Shown: positions 42,993-52,381, numbered from the stretch's first letter. The stretch is DNA of 64,000 bases from Paenibacillus mellifer (GCF_023195895.1 NZ_JALPRK010000005.1:124001-188000), one strand, 5' to 3'. Program-made: numbers and translations. Notes: generated by a model from the sequence alone, not told the origin.

Positions 42993-43958
42993 ATGGAGAG
43001 ATGTACATTTTCTAACCCGATTTTGTCAAACGGTGCCGATCCTTGGGTGATTCGGCATCCCGATGGAAGCTACTATATGTCGGTCACGTTAGGGGACCGG
43101 ATTGCCCTTTGGCATAGCCAAACGCTGACCGGACTCGGTCAGGTTCACCCGAAGACGGTATGGGTTCCTGAGCCAGACGGCCCCTTTTCCTGGAACCTAT
43201 GGGCGCCGGAGTTGCACAATATTGAGGGTCGGTGGTACATCTACTATACCGCCAACGACGGTGGCGGGGACGACACAAGACGTATCTGCGTGCTTGAACT
43301 TCAGGGTGATGATCCGCTGAACGGCGAGTGGTGTTTTAAGGGCGCGGTAAACACGGAAGTTCCGGGCCTCGATGGAACCGTGCTCCAGCACCAGGGGGAG
43401 CTGTACTTCTTTTATTCCGGCTACGGCAACTTTCCCGATTACGGATCGGCGATTTATGCTGCCCGCATGACCAATCCGTGGACGCTGACAGGTCCCAATG
43501 TGTTGATTTCGGCCCCGACAGAGCCATGGGAGAAGCAAGGCGGGATGGCGATTAACGAAGGGCCGGTCTTTTTGCGGCGCAATGGGTGGATTTTCCTGAT
43601 CTTCTCAGCGAGTGCCACGTGGTCGGATGATTACTGCCTTGGGATGACGAGGATTCCGGAATCTGCCGATCTGCTTGACGCCAACTCCTGGATCAAACAG
43701 GACGGACCCGTCTTTGCCAAACATCCGTCAGCCGGAGTCTATGCACCGGGGCACAACAGTTTTACCGTTTCTCCGGACGGCTCCGAGGATTGGATCGTTT
43801 ATCACGCTTATGATTATTCGGAGACGGAACAACCACGCTCAGCAGGTTCTCTTCGCAGCACAAGAATCCAAAGTTTTGGATGGAAAGCAAACGGGCTTCC
43901 GGATTTCGGGGTTCCAACGGGTGTGGGCGTACCTGTTTCGCGACCTGCCGGAGAATGA
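42993..43958 (+). CDS. GH43 family glycosidase (cytoplasmic)
   Basis: A 321-residue five-bladed propeller enzyme: N-P-I-L-S-N-G-A-D-P-W (Asp near residue 16, general base), W-A-P-E-L (near 71), D-G-T-V-L near 133, N-E-G-P-V near 187 (acid), and a C-terminal Y-A-P-G-H-N-S-F, the usual metal-binding His. The start at 42993 has GAGGAGG ahead of it. There is no signal peptide. The family acts on arabinans, arabinoxylans or related beta-galactosides. It has its own cre-like promoter ahead of the transporter operon and is a paralogue of the lipoprotein enzyme at 48025. Confidence 0.9.
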   Translation: MERCTFSNPILSNGADPWVIRHPDGSYYMSVTLGDRIALWHSQTLTGLGQVHPKTVWVPEPDGPFSWNLWAPELHNIEGRWYIYYTANDGGGDDTRRICVLELQGDDPLNGEWCFKGAVNTEVPGLDGTVLQHQGELYFFYSGYGNFPDYGSAIYAARMTNPWTLTGPNVLISAPTEPWEKQGGMAINEGPVFLRRNGWIFLIFSASATWSDDYCLGMTRIPESADLLDANSWIKQDGPVFAKHPSAGVYAPGHNSFTVSPDGSEDWIVYHAYDYSETEQPRSAGSLRSTRIQSFGWKANGLPDFGVPTGVGVPVSRPAGE

Positions 43959-44050
43959 AATTCATGGATACTGTTACAACTTTTATGGAACTAATCTGAT
44001 GTACTGAGATATCATATGAGTTCATTCATAAAAACCAGAAATCAATTAAA

Positions 44051-44087
44051 TGAAAGCGTTGACATCAGAGCGACAGGGGATTATAAT
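44051..44087 (+). promoter_or_regulatory. Promoter with cre-like box before the third ABC operon
   Basis: TGAAAGCGTTGACA (44051-44064) fits the cre consensus and holds the -35 TTGACA. TATAAT (44082-44087) is the -10, spacing 17. Layout is as at 42874. Confidence 0.8.
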
Positions 44088-44105
44088 CAACGAAAAGATA
44101 CAAAA

Positions 44106-44125
44106 TTATTGTAATAAAACAATAA
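44106..44125 (+). promoter_or_regulatory. Palindromic operator before the third ABC operon
   Basis: TTATTGT-AATAAA-ACAATAA is a perfect 7-bp inverted repeat containing the 13-bp motif TGTAATAAAACAA (44110-44122). It lies about 12-30 bp after the expected transcription start, suited to a roadblock repressor. Confidence 0.7.
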
Positions 44126-44245
44126 TATTATTTCATGGTGGTCGATGTGAATATGGAGGGGGTTGAGCCAATACGACAGAGGTGATGGAGAAAGTGGTGG
44201 TCGCGGGGGTTCGTTGAGTTTGAGATTAATATATGGGAGGATCCT

Positions 44246-45988
44246 ATGAATAACAAATCGAAACGTTTCTTTGGTTTTCTTTTCGTTCTTATTCTAGCTA
44301 TCTCGATGGTAACGGCGTGCAGCGGAGGTGGTGCGAACAAGGCTTCCGAGAATAAGCCCACCGAGAATGTCTCCGAAGAGCAGCCCAAAAATGAAACGAC
44401 GTTTACGGACATGAGTCAGGACATCCGCGGAAATACGGCACCTACTCAGGAACAAATCAATGAGATCAACACGACGTTGAACGATACGTATCTGGGTGAT
44501 ATTTTCGATGAGAAAATTCCGAATGACTACTCCGCGTATCCCTTCAAAGAGGACGTGACGTTGGATGTCTGGATGCCTGCGAACCGCAACATCCCGGATA
44601 TGAATAACCATGCGATTCAGAAGCAAGTGGAGAAATTGACGGGAATTAAGGTTAACTTCATCACTCCGCCGGTAGGACAGGAAGCGGATGCGTTCACCTT
44701 GATGATCTCTTCCGGTGATTTGCCGGACATCATCATCGAGCCTGGCCGGTATCCCGGGGGCTTCGAGGCGGGTGTTAACGATGGAGCGTATTTGGATCTC
44801 ACCGATTTGATGGAGAAGAACGCCCCGAACTATAGCGCTTGGCGTAATTCCGATGAGACGAGAAGAAAAACGACGGTCACCGATAGCGGTAAACTACTCG
44901 GTTTCTACGGGATCGCTCCTTATTCGGAGTGGATGTGGTTCGGCATGCTGATCAAGCAGGAAGCGCTGGATAAGACTGGGCTGCCCGTGCCAGAAACGAT
45001 TGACGAGTGGCATACTTTTCTGACTAAAGCCAAGGAAGTGGGTTACAGCGAGCCGCTGAACTACGGATCGAACTACGGTCAAATCTTCACCGGGATCCTG
45101 AACGGCGCTTATGGCGTGTGGGATTGGACTTTCCTGGACAGCAACGGTAAGGTAGCTTGGGGCCCTGCTCAACCTAAGGCGAAGGAATACCTGGCCATGA
45201 TGCAGCAATGGAATAAAGAAGGACTGTTGAACAAAGACTGGGCAACCGCCGACTTCAATCAAAGAATGTCCGGTGCCATTTCCGACAAGACGGCCGTCAT
45301 GATGGATTCACCCGATACGATGTGGAGTTATTGGAAGGAACAGAATAATATCGATTTTGTTGGCGCCTTGAATCCGGTCCTGAACAAAGGGGATAAAGCC
45401 GCAACAACCTACAAGAACTTCAAGCGAACGGGGACTGAGGCGGCGATCACGACGCAAGCCGAGAACGTAGAAGCTGCGATGGCTTGGCTGGATTTTGCCT
45501 ATACCAAGAAGGGCTGGGAAGTCTATAACTACGGCGAATACGGTACGGTACATCTGATCGATGAAAGCGGCAAACCTTATTATCCGGAAAATAGCTACAT
45601 GTACAATGATCCCGACGGCCAACCGGTGGCTGTTGCGCTGGATAAATACCGCAGACACAGCTGGCCGGACATCCGCGACGAACATAACTCCAATGCGTTG
45701 ATTGTGGCCAAGGGCAGCTATTCCGGCGATATCAGAAAGTATTGGACCGAAAACATGGATACGAGTATGGCGATCCCTCCGATTTCGTTTACGAAAGAAG
45801 AAGCCTCCCGAGAAGCGGAGCTGGGCAACCAGTTGTCCACCATACGGGGTGAATATTTCGCCAAAATCATCAAAGGCGAGCTGCCGGTGGACGCTTACGA
45901 CAAGTTCCTGGACGAAGCCAAGAAGATGGGGCTGGACGAATTCCTGAGCATTCATCAGGCTGCGCTGGATCGTTATAACACAAGATAA
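44246..45988 (+). CDS. Sugar ABC transporter substrate-binding lipoprotein
   Basis: A 580-residue binding protein with lipobox V-T-A-C (Cys25) and a Glu/Asn/Lys linker. The mature domain starts near residue 90 (V-T-L-D-V-W-M-P-A-N-R-N-I-P-D) and is longer than usual because of a Met/Gln/Asn-rich insert before it. TGGGAGGATCCT is the ribosome site. It is first in its operon, followed by a hairpin and the two permeases. Confidence 0.92.
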   Translation: MNNKSKRFFGFLFVLILAISMVTACSGGGANKASENKPTENVSEEQPKNETTFTDMSQDIRGNTAPTQEQINEINTTLNDTYLGDIFDEKIPNDYSAYPFKEDVTLDVWMPANRNIPDMNNHAIQKQVEKLTGIKVNFITPPVGQEADAFTLMISSGDLPDIIIEPGRYPGGFEAGVNDGAYLDLTDLMEKNAPNYSAWRNSDETRRKTTVTDSGKLLGFYGIAPYSEWMWFGMLIKQEALDKTGLPVPETIDEWHTFLTKAKEVGYSEPLNYGSNYGQIFTGILNGAYGVWDWTFLDSNGKVAWGPAQPKAKEYLAMMQQWNKEGLLNKDWATADFNQRMSGAISDKTAVMMDSPDTMWSYWKEQNNIDFVGALNPVLNKGDKAATTYKNFKRTGTEAAITTQAENVEAAMAWLDFAYTKKGWEVYNYGEYGTVHLIDESGKPYYPENSYMYNDPDGQPVAVALDKYRRHSWPDIRDEHNSNALIVAKGSYSGDIRKYWTENMDTSMAIPPISFTKEEASREAELGNQLSTIRGEYFAKIIKGELPVDAYDKFLDEAKKMGLDEFLSIHQAALDRYNTR

Positions 45989-46021
45989 GAACCAGTCGCA
46001 CGGCTTGAGATGAATGATGAA

Positions 46022-46075
46022 AGATAACGAGGGTGACCGAGCTTGGATGAGCTTGGGCCCCTCGTTATTGTTTCA
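46022..46075 (+). terminator. Leaky hairpin between binding protein and permease genes
   Basis: GATAACGAGGG pairs with CCCTCGTTATT over a 25-nt loop that itself has GAGCTT repeats, then TGTTTC. With a poor U-run it probably lets part of the transcripts through, giving more binding protein than permease. Confidence 0.5.
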
Positions 46076-46109
46076 GTGAATTCGGAATAAGAAGGGGTGT
46101 GGTTCGTTC

Positions 46110-47081
46110 ATGGAGATCGTCCGTAAATTAAGAAATATCGCGCCTTCCGCCAAGGCGCCTAAGCCCAATCCTACGAGAAAGACGATCAAGAAGGATTTGA
46201 AGAAAAACTGGTTTGTCTACTTACTGGCCATTCCGGTGGTCGCTTGGTTCCTTGTTTTCTGTTACGGCCCGATGTGGGGGGTTCTCATCGCCTTTAAGGA
46301 TTATAAGCCGTTGCTTGGATTTGCCGAAAGCGATTGGGTCGGATTCAAGCACTTTATTGATTTCTTTCAGGGACCGTACTTTTGGAGGGTCATCAAAAAC
46401 ACGCTTCTCCTGAATGTGTGGGGAATCGTGTTTGGGTTTACCGCGCCGATTATTTTGGCGTTAATGCTGAACGAAATTCGCGACGGCAAATTCAAGAAAT
46501 CCGTCCAAACGATCACGTATATGCCTCACTTTATTTCCTTGGTGGTCGTTTGCGGGATTATCCATATCTTCACAGCGGATGAAGGTGTCGTGACGCAAGT
46601 TCTGCAATGGATTACGGGTAAGGACTACACTTCGCTTCTCGGGTATTCCTCTTTCTTCAGGCCGATTTATACGTTCTCCGGCATCTGGCAGAACATCGGC
46701 TGGGACAGCATTATTTATCTGGCCGCGATGAGTTCGATCGATCCTGCCTTATATGAAGCAGCAGAGATCGACGGTATCGGCAGAATCAAGAAGATGTGGT
46801 ACATTACGTTACCGCAAATTACCCCGATTATCGTCATCCTGTTTATTTTTGCGATTGGCGGACTGATGGCTTCCGGATACGAGAAAATTATTTTGCTCTA
46901 CAACCCTCTCACTTACGATACAGCGGATGTTATTGCCTCTTACGTCTATCGAAGGGGCTTACGAGAGGCCAGTCTCAGCTTTTCGACCGCGGTCGGTTTG
47001 TTTAGCGCTGTGATCAACTTTGCGTTGCTGTGGGCAACGAACCGGGTCGCCAGACGTACTTCGGAGGTGAGCTTATGGTAG
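46110..47081 (+). CDS. Sugar ABC transporter permease (LplB type)
   Basis: A 323-residue permease with a longer basic cytoplasmic start (residues 1-38), then six predicted helices. The EAA loop is E-A-A-E-I-D-G-I-G with I-T-L-P following (near residues 219-236). AAGAAGGGGTGTGGTTCGTTC precedes the ATG. Its last bases overlap the next permease's start. Confidence 0.92.
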   Translation: MEIVRKLRNIAPSAKAPKPNPTRKTIKKDLKKNWFVYLLAIPVVAWFLVFCYGPMWGVLIAFKDYKPLLGFAESDWVGFKHFIDFFQGPYFWRVIKNTLLLNVWGIVFGFTAPIILALMLNEIRDGKFKKSVQTITYMPHFISLVVVCGIIHIFTADEGVVTQVLQWITGKDYTSLLGYSSFFRPIYTFSGIWQNIGWDSIIYLAAMSSIDPALYEAAEIDGIGRIKKMWYITLPQITPIIVILFIFAIGGLMASGYEKIILLYNPLTYDTADVIASYVYRRGLREASLSFSTAVGLFSAVINFALLWATNRVARRTSEVSLW

Positions 47082-48028
47082 AGAAGGGGATGGCCTTGTC
47101 CGGTCGCAAAAAGCTGAGATCCCGGCATTGGAAGCCGAAAACGACCGGGGATCGTGTTTTTGACGCCATGAACTACACCTTGCTGACTGCCATCACATTG
47201 ATTTGCTTCTATCCACTACTTCATATCTTGCTTGCCTCCGTCAGCAACCCAAACGCACTTATGGCGCACAGCGGAATCTTATTGAAGCCGCTCGGATTCA
47301 CGTTGGACGGATATAAACTGGTTTTTAAAGATAACAGTCTGTTGGTCGGTTACAAAAATACGATCATCTACGTGGGGTTGGGTACGCTGATCAATATGGT
47401 TATGACAATTATGGGCGCTTTCGTCTTATCGAGAAAGGATCTCTACTTCAAAAACTTCATCATGATTCTGATCACGATCACGATGTTTTTTGGCGGCGGA
47501 TTGATTCCATGGTTTCTATTGATGAAAGATATCTACTTATACAACAACCTGTGGGCCATGATCTTGCCAACGGCGCTAAGCACCTGGAATATCATCATAT
47601 TAAGAACGAGTTTCCAGGCGCTGCCGGCTGAGCTGGAGGAAGCGGCAACGATTGACGGTGCGAGCCAGGCGGCTATTTTAGTTCGAGTGATTTTGCCGCT
47701 GTCCAAGGCTACCTTGGCGGTAATATTCCTCTACTACTTGGTGGGGAACTGGAACTCCTGGTTTAATGCCATGGTGCTGCTGAAGGATCGGGAGCTGTTC
47801 CCGCTGCAGTTATTAATGAAGGAAATTTTGGTCGCCAACGACTCGACGGCAACAACGATCGGCAGCGCGGGCGGCGTCGTCATCGACAGTGCCCAAAGTT
47901 CGACCGCTTTCCGGGAGTTGGTGAAATATTGCGCGATTGTCGTATCCACCGTACCGATTCTGGTTGTGTATCCTTTCTTGCAGAAGTATTTTGTTAAAGG
48001 TGTCTACGTCGGATCGATTAAAGGATGA
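47075..48028 (+). CDS. Sugar ABC transporter permease (YtcP/LplC type)
   Basis: A 317-residue partner permease, start at ATG 47075 behind CGGAGGTGA, inside the end of the upstream permease. An in-frame GTG at 47030 is not favoured. The EAA loop is E-A-A-T-I-D-G-A-S with V-I-L-P, and the C-terminus K-G-V-Y-V-G-S-I-K-G is typical. The next gene's ATG overlaps its stop. Confidence 0.92.
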   Translation: MVEKGMALSGRKKLRSRHWKPKTTGDRVFDAMNYTLLTAITLICFYPLLHILLASVSNPNALMAHSGILLKPLGFTLDGYKLVFKDNSLLVGYKNTIIYVGLGTLINMVMTIMGAFVLSRKDLYFKNFIMILITITMFFGGGLIPWFLLMKDIYLYNNLWAMILPTALSTWNIIILRTSFQALPAELEEAATIDGASQAAILVRVILPLSKATLAVIFLYYLVGNWNSWFNAMVLLKDRELFPLQLLMKEILVANDSTATTIGSAGGVVIDSAQSSTAFRELVKYCAIVVSTVPILVVYPFLQKYFVKGVYVGSIKG

Positions 48029-49365
48029 GCATAAGGATGGAAAAGAGAAGATTCGGAAAAGCGCTGCTGCCCGCCATTTGTTTATTTCTCATTTCACAGG
48101 TGGGATGTACCGGCTCCGGCACCGGCGGTGCGGAGCGGGACGATTTCTATAATGTCTTGATGCAGGATGGGGCGGATCCTTGGGTTTATAAGCATACAGA
48201 CGGTTATTACTACTTCACGAAGACGACCGGCGGCGATGTGACGGTCTGGAAATCCGCCAGCCTGACTGGCGTGGATGCGGCTCCCCGGAGGGTGATTCCC
48301 ACGGGCGGTCACGGCATCTGGGCTCCCGAGCTTCATTATATTGAGGGAGCCTGGTATATCTACTACGCGATGGATGACGGGGACAACGTGAACCATCGGA
48401 TGTACGTAATGGAGAATACCTCGGCCGATCCGACCGAAGGCGTGTGGAAGCAAAAAGGACAAATCACCGACTCAACCAACCGATGGGCGATCGACGGCAC
48501 GGTTTTACAGTTGGATGGACAGCTATATTTTATTTGGTCCGGTTGGGAAGGGGACGTCAATGTCAGTCAAAATCTATACATCGCCCATATGAGCAACCCT
48601 TGGACGATCGACTCGGAACGTGTGGAAATCGCCCGGCCGACCTATGACTGGGAAACCAACCATTCGCCGTATGTGAATGAAGGTCCGCAGGTGGCGATTC
48701 GAAACGGAACTATTAATCTCGTCTATTCGGCGAGCGGGAGCTGGACGAACGACTATTGCTTAGGATTGATCACGGCCGAGGTTGGCAGTGATTTGCTGAA
48801 TCCGGACTCGTGGCACAAGAGGGATGAGCCGATTTTCGTCTCCGGCAACGGGCTGTACGGCCCGGGGCACCATTCCTTCACCACGTCACCTGACGGTACG
48901 GAAGATTGGATCGTTTATCATGTGGCCAAATATAAGGATGCCGGCTGGAATCGGGAAGTACGGGCGCAATCTTTTACCTGGAATGAGGATAACACGCCAA
49001 ATCTCGGTGTTCCCGTTGACCCGAACGTACCGTTGTCCCTGCCTTCAGGAGAGGTGGGGCGTACTCGCTATGAGGCGGATAGTCATGCAGAATACTCCGT
49101 CCAAGCGGCGGCGGGAGAATATATCTTGTTCGTAAGAGCTGCGAACGGGAGTCTTGACGGCGAGGTAGCCTATGTTGAATTAAGCGTCAATCGGGGTTCG
49201 CCCGTCTCGCTTGCCGTCCTGCCGAAGGGATGGGGAAATTGGGGGTTGGCCACCGCGAGAATTCAGCTGAAGGACGGGGTGAACAAATTGCGGTTCACCA
49301 AGGATCGCGGGGAGTTTGAGCTGGATTCCTTCGACATCATGCCGTTGATGATTCCGGAATCGTGA
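48025..49365 (+). CDS. Secreted GH43 lipoprotein with C-terminal carbohydrate-binding domain
   Basis: A 446-residue protein: basic start, hydrophobic stretch and V-G-C-T at Cys28, an imperfect lipobox (Gln at -3). A GH43 propeller follows (D-G-A-D-P-W, I-W-A-P-E-L, I-D-G-T-V-L, N-E-G-P-Q, Y-G-P-G-H-H-S-F). After about residue 335 there is a CBM6/35-like beta-sandwich (Y-E-A-D-S-H-A-E-Y, ending F-T-K-D-R-G-E-F-E-L-D-S-F-D-I). It is paralogous to the cytoplasmic enzyme at 42993. Placed outside the membrane, it would trim arabinan or galactan side chains before uptake by the transporter of the same operon. Confidence 0.88.
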   Translation: MSIRMEKRRFGKALLPAICLFLISQVGCTGSGTGGAERDDFYNVLMQDGADPWVYKHTDGYYYFTKTTGGDVTVWKSASLTGVDAAPRRVIPTGGHGIWAPELHYIEGAWYIYYAMDDGDNVNHRMYVMENTSADPTEGVWKQKGQITDSTNRWAIDGTVLQLDGQLYFIWSGWEGDVNVSQNLYIAHMSNPWTIDSERVEIARPTYDWETNHSPYVNEGPQVAIRNGTINLVYSASGSWTNDYCLGLITAEVGSDLLNPDSWHKRDEPIFVSGNGLYGPGHHSFTTSPDGTEDWIVYHVAKYKDAGWNREVRAQSFTWNEDNTPNLGVPVDPNVPLSLPSGEVGRTRYEADSHAEYSVQAAAGEYILFVRAANGSLDGEVAYVELSVNRGSPVSLAVLPKGWGNWGLATARIQLKDGVNKLRFTKDRGEFELDSFDIMPLMIPES

Positions 49366-49380
49366 TAAAATTTATGAATA

Positions 49381-49411
49381 TTGATTTATTACAGCTTTTT
49401 GTAGTAAAGTC
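49381..49411 (+). promoter_or_regulatory. Operator-like inverted repeat at the ArsR-type gene promoter
   Basis: TTGATTTATTACA (49381-49393) is the reverse complement of TGTAATAAATCAA, one base off the motif upstream of the three sugar operons. A second half TTGTAGTAAAG faces it after GCTTT. It overlaps the probable promoter, as an autoregulatory operator would. Confidence 0.65.
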
Positions 49412-49456
49412 AAGAAAGTAAGATCATGATTTGGGAATACGGATACGGAGGTTCCT

Positions 49457-50407
49457 ATGCTGGAAGTCGGTATACACGAACCGGATAAGTTGGTTCAGGT
49501 GGCTCACGCTCTCTCCACGCGGTCCCGCGTGGACATTCTTCGCCTGCTTAACACGCGGAGCATGAATATCATTGAACTCGCCGAGACGCTAGAACTGCCG
49601 GTGTCAACGGTAGCGAACAACGTCAAGGTGCTGGAAGCGGCCAAACTGATCAATACGGAATTGCTTCCGGCCGTCCGCGGGGCGATGAAGGTATGCAGCC
49701 GGAATTATGATGATATTCTGTTCTCCTTGAATACCAGCATCCGGACGTCGAAGGACGGTATGAAGTTTTATGAGGTCGAAATGCCAATTGGTCACTATAG
49801 TGATTGCGAGGTTCATCCTACCTGTGGCATGGCGTCCAGCGAAGGGATGCTGGTTCGAGAAGACGAGCCGGCCAGCTTCTACCACCCTAAGCATGTAGGG
49901 GCGCAGATTTTGTGGTTTCGCAAAGGGTATGTGGAATACCGGTTCCCGTTGGAGGTTCCGCAAAATGCACGAATTCAGTCGTTGGAGTTGTCGATGGAAA
50001 TGTGCTCAGAGGCGCCGAACTACGACAATGACTGGCCCTCGGACATCTCCGTTTGGGTCAATGGCGTCGAGATCGGCATGTGGACGAGTCCCGGCGACTT
50101 TGGGGACCGACGCGGCGCATTAAATCCTTCTTGGTGGGAAGACTGGACGACGCAATACGGTTTGTTGAAGACATGGCGAGTTGACCACGAACGTACGACA
50201 TTGGATATGCAGAAGATCTCCGATATCGCTATTAGTGATCTGCAGCTCGATCAACGTCCGAGTTTACGGGTTCGAATCGGCGTCAAACCGGATGCGATCC
50301 ATAAAGGCGGCGTGAATCTATTTGGGAAGCAGTTCGGCGACTACGATCAGGATTTGGTTCTTCAGGTCGCCTACACGCTTGATGATGATACGCAATCTAA
50401 TACCTAA
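49457..50407 (+). CDS. ArsR-type regulator with a large C-terminal beta domain
   Basis: A 316-residue protein. Residues 8-85 form an ArsR-like winged helix (L-V-Q-V-A-H-A-L-S-T-R-S-R-V-D-I-L-R-L-L; L-P-V-S-T-V-A-N-N-V-K-V-L). The remaining ~220 residues are beta-rich with many aromatics (V-E-Y-R-F-P-L-E-V-P, S-W-W-E-D-W, D-I-S-V-W-V-N-G-V-E-I) like a jelly-roll or carbohydrate-binding fold, plus H-P-T-C-G-M. Typical ArsR proteins are about 100 residues. I infer it senses a sugar through this domain. GGAGGTTCCT precedes the ATG. It sits between the GH43/ABC operon and the GH2 gene, and a shared motif links it to their promoters. Confidence 0.82.
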   Translation: MLEVGIHEPDKLVQVAHALSTRSRVDILRLLNTRSMNIIELAETLELPVSTVANNVKVLEAAKLINTELLPAVRGAMKVCSRNYDDILFSLNTSIRTSKDGMKFYEVEMPIGHYSDCEVHPTCGMASSEGMLVREDEPASFYHPKHVGAQILWFRKGYVEYRFPLEVPQNARIQSLELSMEMCSEAPNYDNDWPSDISVWVNGVEIGMWTSPGDFGDRRGALNPSWWEDWTTQYGLLKTWRVDHERTTLDMQKISDIAISDLQLDQRPSLRVRIGVKPDAIHKGGVNLFGKQFGDYDQDLVLQVAYTLDDDTQSNT

Positions 50408-50415
50408 GTTCATTC

Positions 50416-50452
50416 GAACCATCGTTTCTTCTTGGAACGATGGTTCTTTTTG
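50416..50452 (+). terminator. Rho-independent terminator after the ArsR-type gene
   Basis: A perfect stem GAACCATCGTT (50416-50426) with AACGATGGTTC (50436-50446), loop TCTTCTTGG, followed by TTTTTGTT. Confidence 0.9.
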
Positions 50453-50519
50453 TTCCACGGACAATTAATTACAAAAATACCGTAAAACAAAAACACCCTA
50501 TTTTACTGATGAAATTGAT

Positions 50520-50556
50520 TGTAAGCGTTGACAAAAGTGAGTTTGGGGGATATATT
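50520..50556 (+). promoter_or_regulatory. Promoter with cre-like box before GH2
   Basis: TGTAAGCGTTGACA (50520-50533) fits the cre consensus and contains -35 TTGACA. TATATT (50551-50556) is the -10 at 17 bp spacing, identical in layout to 42874 and 44051. Confidence 0.8.
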
Positions 50557-50579
50557 TAGCTTAAATAATACAAGAAATG

Positions 50580-50592
50580 TGTATTAAAACAA
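50580..50592 (+). promoter_or_regulatory. TGTATTAAAACAA motif, GH2 copy
   Basis: Differs at one position from TGTAATAAAACAA at 42933 and 44110 and lies at a similar distance after the -10. Confidence 0.6.
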
Positions 50593-50626
50593 AAAAACAA
50601 TATAAGCAGTCAAAGGGAGTGGAAAA

Positions 50627-52381
50627 ATGACAAATCCATATTTGCGTAATGATTATCCCCGTCCTCAGTTTGTTCGCGATACCTGGATGAGCTTGAACGG
50701 GGAATGGGAGTTTGAATTTGACGATCAAGGAATCGGCGAAAGAGAGGGCTGGAACAAGGGGCGTGATTTCAGCCGAACCATTAATGTACCGTTCTGTTAT
50801 CAGAGTAAGCTCAGCGGGATCGGCGATCCGGCTGTGCATGACCAGGTCTGGTACCGGAGAACGTTTATCGTTTCGGAGGCATACAAGACCGGACGCCTGC
50901 TGCTGCATTTCGGCGCCGTCGATTACGAGGCTAAGGTTTGGGTGAACGGACAGTTGGTAGCGATGCATGAAGGCGGACATACCCCGTTTACGGCCGACAT
51001 CACCGATGTGATCAATGAAGGCGAGAATGTCCTTGTCGTGAAGGCGACCGACTACAGCCGCGATGTGTCCCTTCCGCGGGGCAAGCAATACTGGGAGGAC
51101 CAGTCGGAGGGGATCTTCTACACGCGGACGACCGGGATCTGGCAAAGCGTCTGGCTCGAGCCGGTGCCAGAGACACGCATTGATCGGATTCGGCTAATTC
51201 CGGACATCGATAAGAATGATATCGGTCTGGAGGTGTTCTTGGCGGGGCATAACGCATCTATCAAAGCCAGCATGAAAGTCGTCATCACCTTTAACGGCGA
51301 ATTTGTTGCCGAGGATTGCTTCTCCTTGAGTCACGAGTCGGGCCGCCGGGATATTCACCTAGACGATTTTAACGATCATGGTCTGGGGCGTTGGTGGACA
51401 CCGGAGCGGCCAAATTTGTACGATTTGGAGCTTACACTGCTGATTAACGGTGAGGCCGTGGATATGGTTCAAAGTTATTTCGGAATGCGCAAAATTTCCG
51501 TGGAAGCGGGTAAATTGCACTTAAATAATCGTTTTTATTATATGAAGCTGGTGCTGGATCAAGGTTATTTTCCGGACGGCCTGCTGACCGCGCCAAGCGA
51601 TGAGGATTTACGCCGGGATGTGGAGCTGGTGAAGGAAATGGGGCTCAACGGAGTCCGAAAACATCAAAAAATCGAAGATCCCCGTTATTTGTACTGGGCG
51701 GATAAGCTGGGCTTGTTGGTGTGGGGGGAAATGGCCAATGCCTACCGTTTTACGGAGCCTTACGTAGCCCGGGTGACGCGCGAGTGGATGCAGGCGGTGG
51801 AGCGGGACTTCAACCATCCTTGTGTCGTGGCTTGGGTTCCGCTTAACGAAAGCTGGGGCGTGACCAACATTTTGATCGACAAGCAGCAACAACACCATGC
51901 ATTATCGCTGTATCACCTGACCAAATCACTGGATCCGACGCGGCCGGTCATCTCCAATGACGGATGGGAGCTGGTTGCCACAGATCTGGTCACCATTCAT
52001 GATTACGAGTGGCGTAAGGAAGTGCTGACGGAGAGGTATGCAACTGTCGAAACCGCTCTGACCGTGCAGCCCGGCAATCGGATGATCCTGGTGCCCGGCT
52101 TCCCTTACGAGGGGCAACCGATTCTGGTCACGGAGTTTGGCGGGATTTCCTTTAAGGTGAACGATTGGGAAGGCTGGGGATACTCGGGTGCGGAGAATGA
52201 GGAGGATTTTGCGCAGCGGCTGCAGAATGTTATCGTACCGATGCTGCAATCTCCGGTGGTTCAAGGCTTTTGCTATACCCAATTTACGGACGTGGAGCAG
52301 GAAATTAACGGCCTGCTGACCTATGACCGCAAGCCGAAGGTCCCTTTGGAAACCATACGTTCGATTGTAGCGGGATCCTAA
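50627..52381 (+). CDS. GH2 family glycoside hydrolase (beta-galactosidase/glucuronidase type)
   Basis: A 584-residue enzyme with the GH2 order: jelly-roll sugar-binding domain (residues ~15-180; Y-R-R-T-F, V-D-Y-E-A-K-V-W-V-N-G), Ig-like domain to about 280, TIM barrel to the end. The acid/base Glu408 lies in V-P-L-N-E-S-W-G-V and the probable nucleophile Glu503 in V-T-E-F-G-G. It lacks the extra domains of LacZ-size enzymes. There is no signal peptide. AAAGGGAGTGGAAAA is the ribosome site. The substrate class is beta-galactoside, beta-glucuronide or beta-arabinoside. It is co-transcribed with the hydrolase 22 bp downstream. Confidence 0.9.
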   Translation: MTNPYLRNDYPRPQFVRDTWMSLNGEWEFEFDDQGIGEREGWNKGRDFSRTINVPFCYQSKLSGIGDPAVHDQVWYRRTFIVSEAYKTGRLLLHFGAVDYEAKVWVNGQLVAMHEGGHTPFTADITDVINEGENVLVVKATDYSRDVSLPRGKQYWEDQSEGIFYTRTTGIWQSVWLEPVPETRIDRIRLIPDIDKNDIGLEVFLAGHNASIKASMKVVITFNGEFVAEDCFSLSHESGRRDIHLDDFNDHGLGRWWTPERPNLYDLELTLLINGEAVDMVQSYFGMRKISVEAGKLHLNNRFYYMKLVLDQGYFPDGLLTAPSDEDLRRDVELVKEMGLNGVRKHQKIEDPRYLYWADKLGLLVWGEMANAYRFTEPYVARVTREWMQAVERDFNHPCVVAWVPLNESWGVTNILIDKQQQHHALSLYHLTKSLDPTRPVISNDGWELVATDLVTIHDYEWRKEVLTERYATVETALTVQPGNRMILVPGFPYEGQPILVTEFGGISFKVNDWEGWGYSGAENEEDFAQRLQNVIVPMLQSPVVQGFCYTQFTDVEQEINGLLTYDRKPKVPLETIRSIVAGS

